Positions 53,131 to 62,383 are shown, counted from the stretch's first letter. The stretch: DNA of 64,000 nt from Paraburkholderia sprentiae WSM5005 (GCF_001865575.2 NZ_CP017562.2:372001-436000), one strand, 5' to 3'. Notes: generated by a model from the letters alone, not told the origin. Translations and numbers: made by a program.

Positions 53131-54330
53131 ATGGCGGCAGAGACGTTGACAGGCTTGTCGGGCAAGGTCGCGGTAACGAACATCGGGCTGCTGTTGTCGG
53201 GCGATATCGATCAGCCGATCGTCGACGCGGACACGCTGGTGATCGACGACGGCTTGATCGTCGCGCTCGGCCGCGAAAAAGACTGCGATCTCGAAGGCGC
53301 GCGCACGACGGTCGACTGCAAAGGCACGACGGTCGCGCCGGGCCTGATCGACTCGCACGTGCATCCGGTGTTCGGTGACTGGACGCCGCGCCAGAATCAG
53401 CTCGGCTGGATCGAGTCGAATCTGAACGGTGGCGTGACCACGATGATCTCGGCCGGCGAAGTGCATTTGCCTGGCCGGCCGAAAGACGTGCTCGGCGTGA
53501 AGGCGCTCGCGATCACCGCGCAGCGCTCGTTCGAAGGCATGCGCGCGGCCGGCGTCGGTGGCGGCGTCAAGGTGCTGGCGGGCGCACCGGTGCTCGAGAA
53601 GGGCATGGTCGAGCAGGACTTCAAGGAGCTGTCCGAGGCCGGCGTGAAGCTGCTCGGCGAAGTCGGCCTCGGCAGCGTGAAGGGCGGCGAGGAAGCCCAA
53701 CAGATGGTTGCGTGGGCCCGCAAGTACGGCATCCAGAGCACGATTCACACGGGCGGTCCGTCGATCCCGGGCTCGGGCCTGATCGATCGCGACGTGGTGC
53801 TCGCCGCCGATGCCGACGTGATCGGCCACGTCAACGGCGGGCATACCTCGCTGTCGTATCGGCACGTGTGCGATCTGTGCGAGCAGTCGAGCCGCGCGCT
53901 CGAAATCGTCCACAACGGCAACGAGCGCATCGCGTTGCTGACCGCGCGGCATGCGATCGAATTGAAGTGCCCGCACCGGATCATTCTCGGCACCGATAGC
54001 CCGGCCGGCTCGGGCGTGCAACCGCTCGGCATTCTGCGCATGATCGCGCTGATCGCGAGCTTGGCCGACGTACCCGCCGAAATCGCGTTCTGCTTTGCGA
54101 CCGGTAATACCGCGCGGCAGCGCAACCTGCGCCAGGGGCTGATCGAGGTGGGCCGTCCCGCCGATCTCGTGTTCATGGACCGCGCGCAGCATACGGCCGC
54201 CGACACGCTGCTCGAAAGCGTGCAGCTCGGCGATATTCCGGGTGTGGGCATGGTGATGATCGATGGTTTGATCCGTTGCCGGCGCAGCCGCAATACGCCG
54301 CCCGCGACCGAAGTGCCGGTGGTGCTGTGA
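53131..54330 (+). CDS. Enamidase-like amidohydrolase
   Basis: This 399-residue metal-dependent amidohydrolase has the metal-binding DSHVHPVFGDW near residue 75, His in IHTGGPSIPGSG and in IGHVNGGHTS, and Asp in ILGTDSPAGSG. The segments GGVTTMISAGEVHLPGRPKD, HTGGPSIPGS and the end SRNTPPA closely follow the enamidase of Eubacterium barkeri, which opens 1,4,5,6-tetrahydro-6-oxonicotinate to 2-formylglutarate and ammonia. This gene is the strongest pointer to a reductive nicotinate route. AGGAGA precedes the ATG. Confidence 0.87.
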   Translation: MAAETLTGLSGKVAVTNIGLLLSGDIDQPIVDADTLVIDDGLIVALGREKDCDLEGARTTVDCKGTTVAPGLIDSHVHPVFGDWTPRQNQLGWIESNLNGGVTTMISAGEVHLPGRPKDVLGVKALAITAQRSFEGMRAAGVGGGVKVLAGAPVLEKGMVEQDFKELSEAGVKLLGEVGLGSVKGGEEAQQMVAWARKYGIQSTIHTGGPSIPGSGLIDRDVVLAADADVIGHVNGGHTSLSYRHVCDLCEQSSRALEIVHNGNERIALLTARHAIELKCPHRIILGTDSPAGSGVQPLGILRMIALIASLADVPAEIAFCFATGNTARQRNLRQGLIEVGRPADLVFMDRAQHTAADTLLESVQLGDIPGVGMVMIDGLIRCRRSRNTPPATEVPVVL

Positions 54331-54358
54331 ACGCGCGGCGCGACAGGGTGCTCGCGTG

Positions 54359-54868
54359 ATGACGAACCGCGCCGCGCGGCTCGTGCTGACGGTGAACGGC
54401 GCGACGCATGTGGTCGATGCGGTGGCGCAGACGCCGCTGCTCTATCTGCTGCGCAACGATCTCGCGCTGAACGGGCCGAAGTTCGGCTGCGGCCTCGGCG
54501 AATGCGGCGCCTGCACCGTGCTGCTCGACGGCATACCGACGCGCGCCTGCGTGACGACCGCCGAAGTGGCGCTGGGCCGCGAGATCACGACGCTCGAAGG
54601 GCTGGGCACCCGCACCGCGTTGCATCCGGTGCAGCAGGCGTTCATCGACGAACAGGCCGCGCAATGCGGCTACTGCCTGAACGGCATGATCATGACCGCG
54701 AAGGCGCTGCTCGATCGCGATCCGCATCCGAGCGTCGCGACGATCCAGCGCGAGTTGTCGCGCAATCTGTGCCGCTGCGGCACGCATGTCGAGATCGTGC
54801 GCGCGGTGCAGCGCGCCGCGCAATTGCTCGCCGCGCAGACCGATGTGCACGACGGAGCGCGCGGATGA
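54359..54868 (+). CDS. Nicotinate dehydrogenase-like [2Fe-2S] subunit (NicA type)
   Basis: This 169-residue small subunit of a molybdenum hydroxylase has the first cluster cysteines C44, C49, C52 and C64 and the second C103, C106, C138 and C140, exactly the family spacing. It passes electrons from the Mo site to the cytochrome domain of its partner. A GTG immediately upstream is an alternative start. It overlaps the large subunit by 4 bases. Confidence 0.9.
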   Translation: MTNRAARLVLTVNGATHVVDAVAQTPLLYLLRNDLALNGPKFGCGLGECGACTVLLDGIPTRACVTTAEVALGREITTLEGLGTRTALHPVQQAFIDEQAAQCGYCLNGMIMTAKALLDRDPHPSVATIQRELSRNLCRCGTHVEIVRAVQRAAQLLAAQTDVHDGARG

Positions 54869-57800
54869 CCGGGCCCGACTTCAGCGTCGATCGTCGTGGC
54901 GCGCCGCCGTCGCGCAAGCAGTTGTACGACGCGCAGAGCGTGCTGATCGTCGCGCGGCCGCCGCCTGCACCGGTCAAGGCCGCGTCCGGCCAGCCGGGCT
55001 CGCGTTCGTCGTTCGTGCCGAGCGAGGCCGAGCTGTTTCTGGCCGTGCGCGACGATGGCAGCGTGGTCGCGTTCAATGGTCACGTGGACCTTGGCACCGG
55101 CATCGGCACCGCGCTCGCGCAGATCGTCGCGGAAGAACTCGATGTGCCGCTCACGCGTGTGTCGATCGTGCTCGGCCATACCGGCGAAACGCCGAACCAG
55201 GGACCGACGATCGCCAGCGCGACGATTCAGATTTCGGCGGTGCCGCTGCGGCAAGCGGCGGCGCAAGCGCGTCAGTATCTGCTCGCGCAAGCAGCCGCGC
55301 GCCTCGATGCAGACACGAACGATCTCGACGTGCAGGACGGCCGCGTGTTTGCGCGCAATGGCGACCCGGCGCAGGGCATTCCCTATGGCGAGCTGATCAA
55401 AGGCCAGCGTGTCGAACTGCTGCTGTCGAACGATGCCCCTTTGAAATCGCCGCACGCGTACCGCGTCGTCGGCAAAAGCGCGCCGCGTGTCGACATTCCC
55501 GCCAAGGCGACCGGTGAGCTGAGCTTCGTGCACGATGTGCGCGTGCCCGGCATGCTGCACGGACGCGTGGTGCGGCCGCCTTATGCGGGCATCGCGCAGG
55601 GCGCGTTCATCGGACATAGCCTGCTGGAAGTAAACGAAGCGCCGATTCGCGACTTGCCGGGCATCGTCAAGGTGGTCGTGATTCGCGACTTCGTCGGTAT
55701 CGTCGCCGAGCGCGAGGAGATCGCGCAGCTGGCGGCTCGGCGGCTCGACGTGCGCTGGAAAACGGTCGACGGCTTGCCGCCGCTCGACACCGGCGAGCAG
55801 GTCGAAGCGGCGTTGCGCGCCAATCCGGCGACGCGGCGCGATCTGGTAATCGAAGGTGACGTGGATGCCGCGCTCGCCCAACACCCGGCCCGCACGCTGG
55901 AGCGAACCTATGTTTGGCCGTTCCAGATGCATGCATCGATCGGCCCGTCCTGCGCGGTCGCGGACTATCGCAACACGGACCGCGAAGGCGCGAAGCTCAA
56001 CGTCTGGTCCGGCACGCAGAACCCGCATTCGCTGCGCGCCGATCTCGCGTTGCTGCTCGCGCTCGACGAAGCGCGCATCGACATCGTGCGGATCGATGCG
56101 GCGGGCTGCTACGGGCGCAATTGCGCGGACGACGTGGCCGCCGACGCCGCGCTGCTGTCGCGCGCGGTCGGCGCGCCGGTGCGCGTGCAGCTATCGCGCG
56201 AGGACGAACATGGGTGGGAACCGAAGGGCGCCGCGCAACTGATGGACGTACGCGGCGCGCTGAGCGCCGAAGGCGAACTCGCCGCCTACGACTTCGCGAC
56301 GCGCTATCCGTCGAACGACGCCCCCACGCTCGCGCTGCTGCTGACCGGCGCGATCCCCGCCCAGCCGCAGGTGTTCGAGATGGGCGACCGCACGGCCGTG
56401 CCGCCATACGACTATCGCAGCATGCGCATCGTCTGCGACGACACGCCGCCGATCGTGCGCGCCGCGTGGCTGCGCGGCGTGTCCGCGTTGCCGAACGCGT
56501 TCGCGCACGAGTCGTTCATCGATGAACTCGCCGAGCAGGCCGGCGTCGATCCGGTCGAATTCCGCCTCCGGCATTTAACCGACCCGCGCGCGATCGACCT
56601 CGTCAAGGCGGTCGCGGCGAAAGCCGGGTGGCAAGCGCGCGAAGCCGCGTTCAAAACGCGCGGCGCAGACCACGAAGACGGTGACATCGCGCGCGGCCGG
56701 GGCATCGCGTACGCCCGCTACGTGCACAGCAAATTTCCGGGTTTCGGCGCGGCATGGTCCGCGTGGGTCGCCGACGTCGAAGTCAATCGCAGGAGCGGTG
56801 AGCTGGCGGTCACGCGCGTCGTGGTCGGCCAGGACACGGGCACGGTGGTCAATCCCGACGGCTTGCGTCATCAGATTCACGGCAACGTGATCCAGACGAC
56901 GAGCCGCGCGCTGAAGGAGCAGGTCAGTTTCGGCGACAACGCGGTGACGAGCCAGGAGTGGGGCGCGTATCCGATCCTGACGTTCCGCGAAGTGCCGGTG
57001 ATCGACGTCGTAATGATGCCGCGCCACGGCGAGCCGCCGATGGGCGCGGGCGAATCCGCGTCGCTGCCCGGCGCGGCCGCGATCGCCAACGCGCTGTACG
57101 ATGCGACCGGCGTACGTTTCCGACGTCCGCCGTTCACGCCGGAGAAGATTCGCGCCGCGCTCGCCGACGCGCAGGCGCAAGACAACGCGGCGCGCCGCAA
57201 CAAGCGCTGGCGGCGCGGCTTGTTCGGCGTGTTGGCCGCAGGCGCGGCGGGCGCGCTCGGCTGGATTGGCGCGCTGTCGTTCGCCTCGGTTGCCGGCGCG
57301 CCGCTTGCGCCGATCGCGCCGCCGCTCGCGAGCGCGTTCGCGCCGGAACTGGTCGCGCGCGGCAAGCTGCTCGCGTCGCTCGGCAATTGCGCGGTTTGCC
57401 ATACCGCCCGCAACGGCGTGCCGAACGCCGGCGGCAAGCCGCTCGCCACACCGTTCGGCACCGTCTACAGCACCAACCTCACGCCCGACGGCCAGACCGG
57501 GATCGGCCACTGGTCGCTCGAAGCGTTCGTGCGCGCGATGCGGCACGGCATCAGCCGCGACGGTCATCGGCTGTATCCCGCGTTTCCGTACACGTCGTTC
57601 CAGAATATCTCCGACGACGATCTGCACGCGCTGTACGCGTACCTGATGTCGCAAACGCCGGTGCGCAGCCGGCCGCCGGAGACGAAGCTGGCGTTTCCGT
57701 TCAGCGTGCGTCCGCTGATGGCTGCATGGAACGGCCTGTTTCTCCGCCGCACCGCGTTTGCCGCCGACCCCGCGCAAAGCGTCCAATGGAATCGCGGCGC

Positions 57801-58518
57801 GTATCTGGTGAATGGCCTCGGCCATTGCAGCGCCTGCCACACGCCGCGCAACGCGTTCGGCGCCGAAAAAACCGGCGCGGCGTTCATGGGCGGCGGCAGC
57901 GCCGAGGGCTGGCAAGCGCCCGCGCTGTCGGCGTTGTCGAGTGCGCCGGTGCCGTGGAGCGAGGACGAGCTGTTTCGCTATCTGCGCGACGGTTACGCGC
58001 CGTTGCACGGCGTCGCGGCCGGGCCGATGGCGCCCGTGATCGGCGACCTCGCGGCGCTGCCCGACAGCGACATCCGCGCGATGGCCGTCTATCTCGCGTC
58101 GCTCAATCCGCTGGAGCCGAACGCCGATCCCGCCGCCAGCGCGCGCAACTACGAGCTGGCCAGCACGATGACGGGCGCGCCGGTCACGGCGGGCGCACGG
58201 CTTTTCGACGGCGCGTGCGCCGCGTGCCATCACACCGGCAGCGGGCCGCAGCTGTTCGGCGCGCATCCGTCGCTCGCGCTGAATACGAACCTGCACGGCG
58301 CGACACCGGACAACCTGATTCGCGTGATTCTCGACGGCATCGGCTCGCCTGCGCGGCCCGAACTCGGTACGATGCCGGCGTACCGCGACAGTTTCAACGA
58401 CGCCCAGGTCGCCGAGCTCGTGTCGTACCTGCGCTCGCAGTTCGCGGGCGGCAAGCCGGCTTGGCAGGACGTCGCCGCGAACGTGGCCAGAATCCGCGCG
58501 CAACCGCGCGAGCAATGA
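54865..58518 (+). CDS. Nicotinate dehydrogenase-like large subunit: Mo-binding domain fused to cytochrome c (NicB type)
   Basis: This 1217-residue fusion has a molybdopterin-binding xanthine-dehydrogenase-type region at about residues 60-760. It includes FNGHVDLGTGIGTALAQIV near 71 and the catalytic Glu E730 in MGAGESASLPG. A hydrophobic segment (about 785-811) follows, then three c-type haem motifs: C842-AV-CH, C988-SA-CH and C1118-AA-CH. The layout is that of Pseudomonas putida NicB, which with NicA hydroxylates nicotinate to 6-hydroxynicotinate and delivers electrons to the respiratory chain. Isoquinoline-type oxidoreductases are the main alternative. Confidence 0.88.
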   Translation: MTGPDFSVDRRGAPPSRKQLYDAQSVLIVARPPPAPVKAASGQPGSRSSFVPSEAELFLAVRDDGSVVAFNGHVDLGTGIGTALAQIVAEELDVPLTRVSIVLGHTGETPNQGPTIASATIQISAVPLRQAAAQARQYLLAQAAARLDADTNDLDVQDGRVFARNGDPAQGIPYGELIKGQRVELLLSNDAPLKSPHAYRVVGKSAPRVDIPAKATGELSFVHDVRVPGMLHGRVVRPPYAGIAQGAFIGHSLLEVNEAPIRDLPGIVKVVVIRDFVGIVAEREEIAQLAARRLDVRWKTVDGLPPLDTGEQVEAALRANPATRRDLVIEGDVDAALAQHPARTLERTYVWPFQMHASIGPSCAVADYRNTDREGAKLNVWSGTQNPHSLRADLALLLALDEARIDIVRIDAAGCYGRNCADDVAADAALLSRAVGAPVRVQLSREDEHGWEPKGAAQLMDVRGALSAEGELAAYDFATRYPSNDAPTLALLLTGAIPAQPQVFEMGDRTAVPPYDYRSMRIVCDDTPPIVRAAWLRGVSALPNAFAHESFIDELAEQAGVDPVEFRLRHLTDPRAIDLVKAVAAKAGWQAREAAFKTRGADHEDGDIARGRGIAYARYVHSKFPGFGAAWSAWVADVEVNRRSGELAVTRVVVGQDTGTVVNPDGLRHQIHGNVIQTTSRALKEQVSFGDNAVTSQEWGAYPILTFREVPVIDVVMMPRHGEPPMGAGESASLPGAAAIANALYDATGVRFRRPPFTPEKIRAALADAQAQDNAARRNKRWRRGLFGVLAAGAAGALGWIGALSFASVAGAPLAPIAPPLASAFAPELVARGKLLASLGNCAVCHTARNGVPNAGGKPLATPFGTVYSTNLTPDGQTGIGHWSLEAFVRAMRHGISRDGHRLYPAFPYTSFQNISDDDLHALYAYLMSQTPVRSRPPETKLAFPFSVRPLMAAWNGLFLRRTAFAADPAQSVQWNRGAYLVNGLGHCSACHTPRNAFGAEKTGAAFMGGGSAEGWQAPALSALSSAPVPWSEDELFRYLRDGYAPLHGVAAGPMAPVIGDLAALPDSDIRAMAVYLASLNPLEPNADPAASARNYELASTMTGAPVTAGARLFDGACAACHHTGSGPQLFGAHPSLALNTNLHGATPDNLIRVILDGIGSPARPELGTMPAYRDSFNDAQVAELVSYLRSQFAGGKPAWQDVAANVARIRAQPREQ

Positions 58519-58593
58519 GCCCTCGCACCTTGCACGTTCGCACGTTCGCACGTCTGTCCAAAACCAGCAGTCCTTCTGATAACGGAGAAACGC

Positions 58594-59802
58594 ATGACCA
58601 CGCGCGCAGGATGGATCTCTCGCCTCATGGTGTCGACCGTGTGCTCGTTCGCCGCACTCGGCGCGAGCGCACAGCAGACCATCAAGATCGGCGAGATCAA
58701 TAGCTACAAAGCCCAACCCGCCTTTCTCGGGCCTTACAAGCAAGGCTGGAATCTCGCGCTCGATCAGGTGAACGCGGCGGGCGGCGTGCTCGGCAAGCAG
58801 CTCGAAGTGGTTTCGCGCGACGACAACGGCAACCCTGGCGATACGGTCCGCGTCGCGCAGGAACTGATCGCGCGCGAGCAGGTTCAGCTGTTGTTCGGCG
58901 GCTTCCTGTCGAACACCGGTCTCGCGCTCGCCGACTTCGCGAAGCAGAAGAAGATCTTCTTTCTCGCCGCCGAGCCGCTGACCGACAAGATCGTCTGGGC
59001 CGATGGCAACAAATACACGTACCGTCTGCGTCCTTCGACCTACATGCAAGTCGCGATGCTGGTGCCGGAGGCCGCGAAGCTGAAGAAGAAGCGCTGGGCG
59101 GTCGTGTACCCGAACTACGAGTACGGGCAATCGGCGGTGGCGACCTTCAAGAAGCTGCTGACCGCCGCGCAGCCGGACGTGCAGTTCGTCGTCGAACAGG
59201 CGACGCCGCTCGGCAACGTCGACGCGGGCGCCGTGACCCAGGCGATCGCCGATGCGAAGCCCGACGCGATCTTCAACGTGCTGTTCGGCGCCGACCTCGG
59301 CAAGTTCGTGCGCGAGGGCAATACGCGCGGGCTCTTCAAGGACCGCGCGGTGGTGTCGCTGCTGACCGGTGAGCCCGACTACCTCGATCCGCTCGGCGCC
59401 GAAGCGCCGAGCGGCTGGATCGTGACGGGCTACCCGTGGTATTCGATCGATACGGCCGCGAACAAGCAATTCGTCGACGCGTATCGGGCGAAATATCACG
59501 ACTATCCGCGGCTGGGCTCGGTGGTCGGCTATTCGGCGCTGATGTCGATCGCGGACGGGATCAAGAAGGCCGGGTCGACCGATCCGGACAAGCTTGCCGC
59601 CGCGTTCAAGGGGCTCGACGTGCAGACGCCGTTCGGGCCGATCATGTACCGTGCGCAGGACAATCAGTCGACGATGGGCGCGTATGTCGGCGTGACCGGT
59701 GTGAAGGATGGCAAGGGCGTGATGACGTCGTACCGCTATGTGGATGGCGCGAGCGTGCAGCCATCGGATGCCGAGGTGAAGAAACTGCGGCCGGCGGATT
59801 GA
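58594..59802 (+). CDS. LIV-type ABC substrate-binding protein
   Basis: This 402-residue periplasmic binding protein of the branched-chain amino acid/aromatic acid family has a signal peptide (SFAALGASAQQ, cleavage near residue 27) and the type-I fold from TIKIGEINSYKAQPAFLGPYKQGWNLALDQVN. It completes the importer with the fused permease and two ATPases, although it is at the operon's far end, 75 bases after the hydroxylase. The ligand is presumably the pathway substrate. Confidence 0.88.
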   Translation: MTTRAGWISRLMVSTVCSFAALGASAQQTIKIGEINSYKAQPAFLGPYKQGWNLALDQVNAAGGVLGKQLEVVSRDDNGNPGDTVRVAQELIAREQVQLLFGGFLSNTGLALADFAKQKKIFFLAAEPLTDKIVWADGNKYTYRLRPSTYMQVAMLVPEAAKLKKKRWAVVYPNYEYGQSAVATFKKLLTAAQPDVQFVVEQATPLGNVDAGAVTQAIADAKPDAIFNVLFGADLGKFVREGNTRGLFKDRAVVSLLTGEPDYLDPLGAEAPSGWIVTGYPWYSIDTAANKQFVDAYRAKYHDYPRLGSVVGYSALMSIADGIKKAGSTDPDKLAAAFKGLDVQTPFGPIMYRAQDNQSTMGAYVGVTGVKDGKGVMTSYRYVDGASVQPSDAEVKKLRPAD

Positions 59803-59851
59803 GGACGTGGTGCGCGGCGCTTCGTCGTGACTGCGGTTGCCGCGGCCAACA

Positions 59852-60103
59852 CTATTCTTCCGCGTCGTGCTCCGAGACGAAGCGCTTCAGATAAGCGAGC
59901 ACGGCGGCTTCCATCGCGCGATGATCGGCGGTGTTTTTCGAGCCCGCGTTTTCTTCATCGCCGAATAGCGTGGACGGCGCGTTGTGCACGTCCACTTCCT
60001 GCCCTTCGCGGAACACGCGGATTTCGTGGACGTCTTCGGCGTATTCGGCGATCCAGTGCACGCCCTCGATATGTGCGCCAGCGCGAACAGTAGCTATCTT
60101 CAT
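59852..60103 (-). CDS. Uncharacterised 83-residue protein
   Basis: This small acidic protein starts MKIATVRAGAHIEGVHW with GGAGA before the ATG. Alternating strands (IEGVHWIAEYAEDVHEIRVFREGQ) are followed by a C-terminal helix (MEAAVLAYLKRFVSEHD). It has no signal peptide. Several histidines and glutamates are present but no known motif. It is convergent with the nicotinate-type operon and divergent from the next gene. Confidence 0.6.
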   Translation of the reverse strand: MKIATVRAGAHIEGVHWIAEYAEDVHEIRVFREGQEVDVHNAPSTLFGDEENAGSKNTADHRAMEAAVLAYLKRFVSEHDAEE

Positions 60104-60297
60104 GGCTGTCTCCCATGCACCGCAGTCGACCCGGGGCAGCACGTTTAGCGCGACGCCGGACTCATCTCCACACCATACGCCGTCCCGCCGACGCGCGCGA
60201 GTCCCGCCGCGCAACTGCCGCCGAACCTTGGTGCGGATGGCGCTCCGGCACGCTCGTTGCTGAACGCTAAAGCCTCAACCACAACCGGAGAACCGTC

Positions 60298-60822
60298 ATG
60301 CCAGAGCAGAAAACCATGAAGCGTGCCGCGGCCGATAAACGCGCGGGCAAATCAGCGAGTACTCAAGCGGGAGAGTTCGTCAAGGAACAGGTGGACAAGG
60401 TCCGCGCCGGCAAGCACGGCGTGCGCTCGCCGAAGCAGGCGATCGCGATCGGGCTGTCGGAGGCGCGTCGCGCGGGTGTCGATCTGAAGCCGCCGAAGAA
60501 GGGCGCCGCGAGCGAGGCGACCCGCAAGAAAGCACAGAAGGACAGCGCGGCGGGCAAGCATGAAGGCGCCGCGAAGAAGAGCGCGAGCAAGGAGTCGAGC
60601 GCGAAGCGCTCGCGCGTGTCGGAGAACGTGCTCAAGCGCGAGAGCAAGGCTGGGGCGTCGTCGGCGGCGATGTCGAAACAGGCGAAGTCGGCGGCGGCCA
60701 AGCGGCCTGCCGCGAGCCGCTCGGCCGCAGCCAAAAAAGCCGCGCAAACCAAGGGCGCGGCTGGACGCTCCGCTGCCGCGAAGAAGGCCGCGCAAACGCG
60801 GGCATCACGCTCGCATCACTGA
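60298..60822 (+). CDS. Lys/Ala-rich protein with histone-H1-like tail
   Basis: This 174-residue protein has an N-terminal region of about 60 residues containing GEFVKEQVDKVRAGKHGVRSP and QAIAIGLSEARRAG, which resembles small DUF6496-type bacterial proteins. The rest is low-complexity Lys/Ala/Ser with repeats of AAAKKAAQT. The tail resembles eukaryotic histone H1 and bacterial nucleoid-binding tails, so DNA or polyphosphate binding is plausible but unproven. CGGAGA precedes the ATG. Confidence 0.72.
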   Translation: MPEQKTMKRAAADKRAGKSASTQAGEFVKEQVDKVRAGKHGVRSPKQAIAIGLSEARRAGVDLKPPKKGAASEATRKKAQKDSAAGKHEGAAKKSASKESSAKRSRVSENVLKRESKAGASSAAMSKQAKSAAAKRPAASRSAAAKKAAQTKGAAGRSAAAKKAAQTRASRSHH

Positions 60823-60871
60823 GGTTGCGGCGCGCGGATTGCCTTTTGTCGTCGCCTGGCGGCGCGCCTTC

Positions 60872-62200
60872 TTACTGGACCGTCGCCAGCACCTCGCCAA
60901 CCGTGCGGAAGATCCGCGCGATCTGCTCTTCGTCGATGATCAGCGGCGGCGAGAAAGCGAGGATGTCGCCAGTGAAGCGGATCAGCACGCCCGCCTCGAA
61001 GCATTTGACGAACGCCTCGTAAGCGCGAGCGCCCGGCGCGCCGTCGCGCGATTCGAGCTCGATGCCCGCGACGAGGCCGAGATTGCGCACGTCCTTCACG
61101 TACTTCGCGCCGCGCAGCGCGTGCGCGGCGGCTTCGAATCCCGGTGCGAGGCTGGCCGCGCGCTCGAACAGCTGCTCGCGACGGTACAGATCGAGCGTCG
61201 CGATCGCGGCCGCGGCCGCCGCCGGATGCGCCGAGTACGTGTAGCCGTGGAACAGCTCGATCGCGCCCGGCGCGCCGCTGCCTACGACGGTGTCGTGGAT
61301 CGTGCGGCTCGCCGCGACCGCGCCCATCGGAATCGCCGCGTTGTTGATCGCCTTCGCCAGCGTGATGAGGTCGGGCGTGACGCCGAAGTATTCGCTCGCG
61401 GTCGCCTTGCCGACGCGGCCAAAGCCCGTGATCACCTCGTCGAAGATCAGCAGGATGCCGTGCTTCGTGCAGATCTCGCGCAGTTTCTGCAGATAGCCTT
61501 GCGGCGGGATCAGCACGCCGGTCGAGCCGGCCACCGGTTCGACGATCACCGCGGCGATCGTCGAAGCGTCGTGCAGCGCGACGATGCGCTCCAGTTCCTC
61601 GGCCAGATGCGCGCCCCATGCGGGCTGGCCCTTCGAGAACGCGTTGTGTTCGAGGTTGTGCGTGTGCGGCAGATGATCGACCGCCGGTAGCAGCGCCCCC
61701 GAAAACGTCTTGCGATTCGGCGCGATGCCGCCAACCGAAATCCCGCCGAAGCCGACGCCGTGATAGCCGCGCTCGCGGCCGATCAGGCGCGTGCGCTGAG
61801 CTTCGCCTCGCGCGCGATGGTAGGCGAGCGCGATTTTCAGCGCGGTGTCGACCGATTCGGAGCCCGAGTTCGTGAAGAAGATGCGGTCGAGCCCGGCCGG
61901 CATCAGTTCGGCGACTTTGGCCGCTGCTTCGAACGCGAGCGGGTGGCCCATCTGGAAGGTCGGTGCGAAGTCGAGCGTCGATAGCTGCTGGGTGATCGCG
62001 GCGACGATTTCATCGCGGCTATGGCCCGCGTTCACGCACCACAGCCCGGCGCAGCCGTCGAGAATCTCGCGCCCGTCGGTGCTTCGGTAGTACATGCCCT
62101 GCGCCGACTCCAGCAGGCGCGGCGCGGCCTTGAACTGGCGGTTGGCGGTGAACGGCATCCAGAAGGACGACAGATCGTCGATGACGGGGCGCGAAGTCAT
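60872..62200 (-). CDS. Class-III aminotransferase (omega-amino acid:pyruvate type)
   Basis: This 442-residue PLP enzyme has FFTNSGSESVDTALKIA, IVEPVAGSTGVLIPP, LIFDEVITGFGRVG and the PLP lysine in ITLAKAINNAAIPMGAV. It resembles beta-alanine/omega-amino-acid:pyruvate aminotransferases. It is divergently transcribed from a MocR-type regulator that probably controls it. The substrate could be beta-alanine, 4-aminobutyrate, taurine or a diamine. AGGAG precedes the ATG. Confidence 0.9.
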   Translation of the reverse strand: MTSRPVIDDLSSFWMPFTANRQFKAAPRLLESAQGMYYRSTDGREILDGCAGLWCVNAGHSRDEIVAAITQQLSTLDFAPTFQMGHPLAFEAAAKVAELMPAGLDRIFFTNSGSESVDTALKIALAYHRARGEAQRTRLIGRERGYHGVGFGGISVGGIAPNRKTFSGALLPAVDHLPHTHNLEHNAFSKGQPAWGAHLAEELERIVALHDASTIAAVIVEPVAGSTGVLIPPQGYLQKLREICTKHGILLIFDEVITGFGRVGKATASEYFGVTPDLITLAKAINNAAIPMGAVAASRTIHDTVVGSGAPGAIELFHGYTYSAHPAAAAAAIATLDLYRREQLFERAASLAPGFEAAAHALRGAKYVKDVRNLGLVAGIELESRDGAPGARAYEAFVKCFEAGVLIRFTGDILAFSPPLIIDEEQIARIFRTVGEVLATVQ

Positions 62201-62244
62201 GGCATCTCCTCGAAGGGGCGCGGTTGGGGCTTTTAGCGTAGCCA

Positions 62245-62328
62245 AACTGTAGCGTCCGCGGTTTAATGGCGGCATAAACAGTTGACGAAGTGTGGTGCCA
62301 ACTGTGCTGGCGGATTCGCGCGAACTGT
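62245..62328. promoter_or_regulatory. Four AACTGT half-sites, MocR-type operator array
   Basis: AACTGT occurs at 62245, 62300 and 62323 and in inverse (ACAGTT) at 62278. The last three starts are spaced 22 and 23 bases apart, about two helical turns. They lie in the divergent region between the aminotransferase and its MocR regulator. GabR/PdxR-type regulators bind direct repeats spaced this way. Confidence 0.55.
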
Positions 62329-62383
62329 CCCGGTGGTCGGGCCGTCCGGAGTCCGCCTTCTTCCCTGATTTTTCGCCCGAAAC

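Noticed and set aside
56575..59499. 974-codon minus-strand frame opposite the large hydroxylase subunit and binding protein
   Set aside because: It is Arg/His/Ala-rich with no motif and lies antisense to two genes with clear catalytic and haem motifs. It is a shadow frame produced by high GC.
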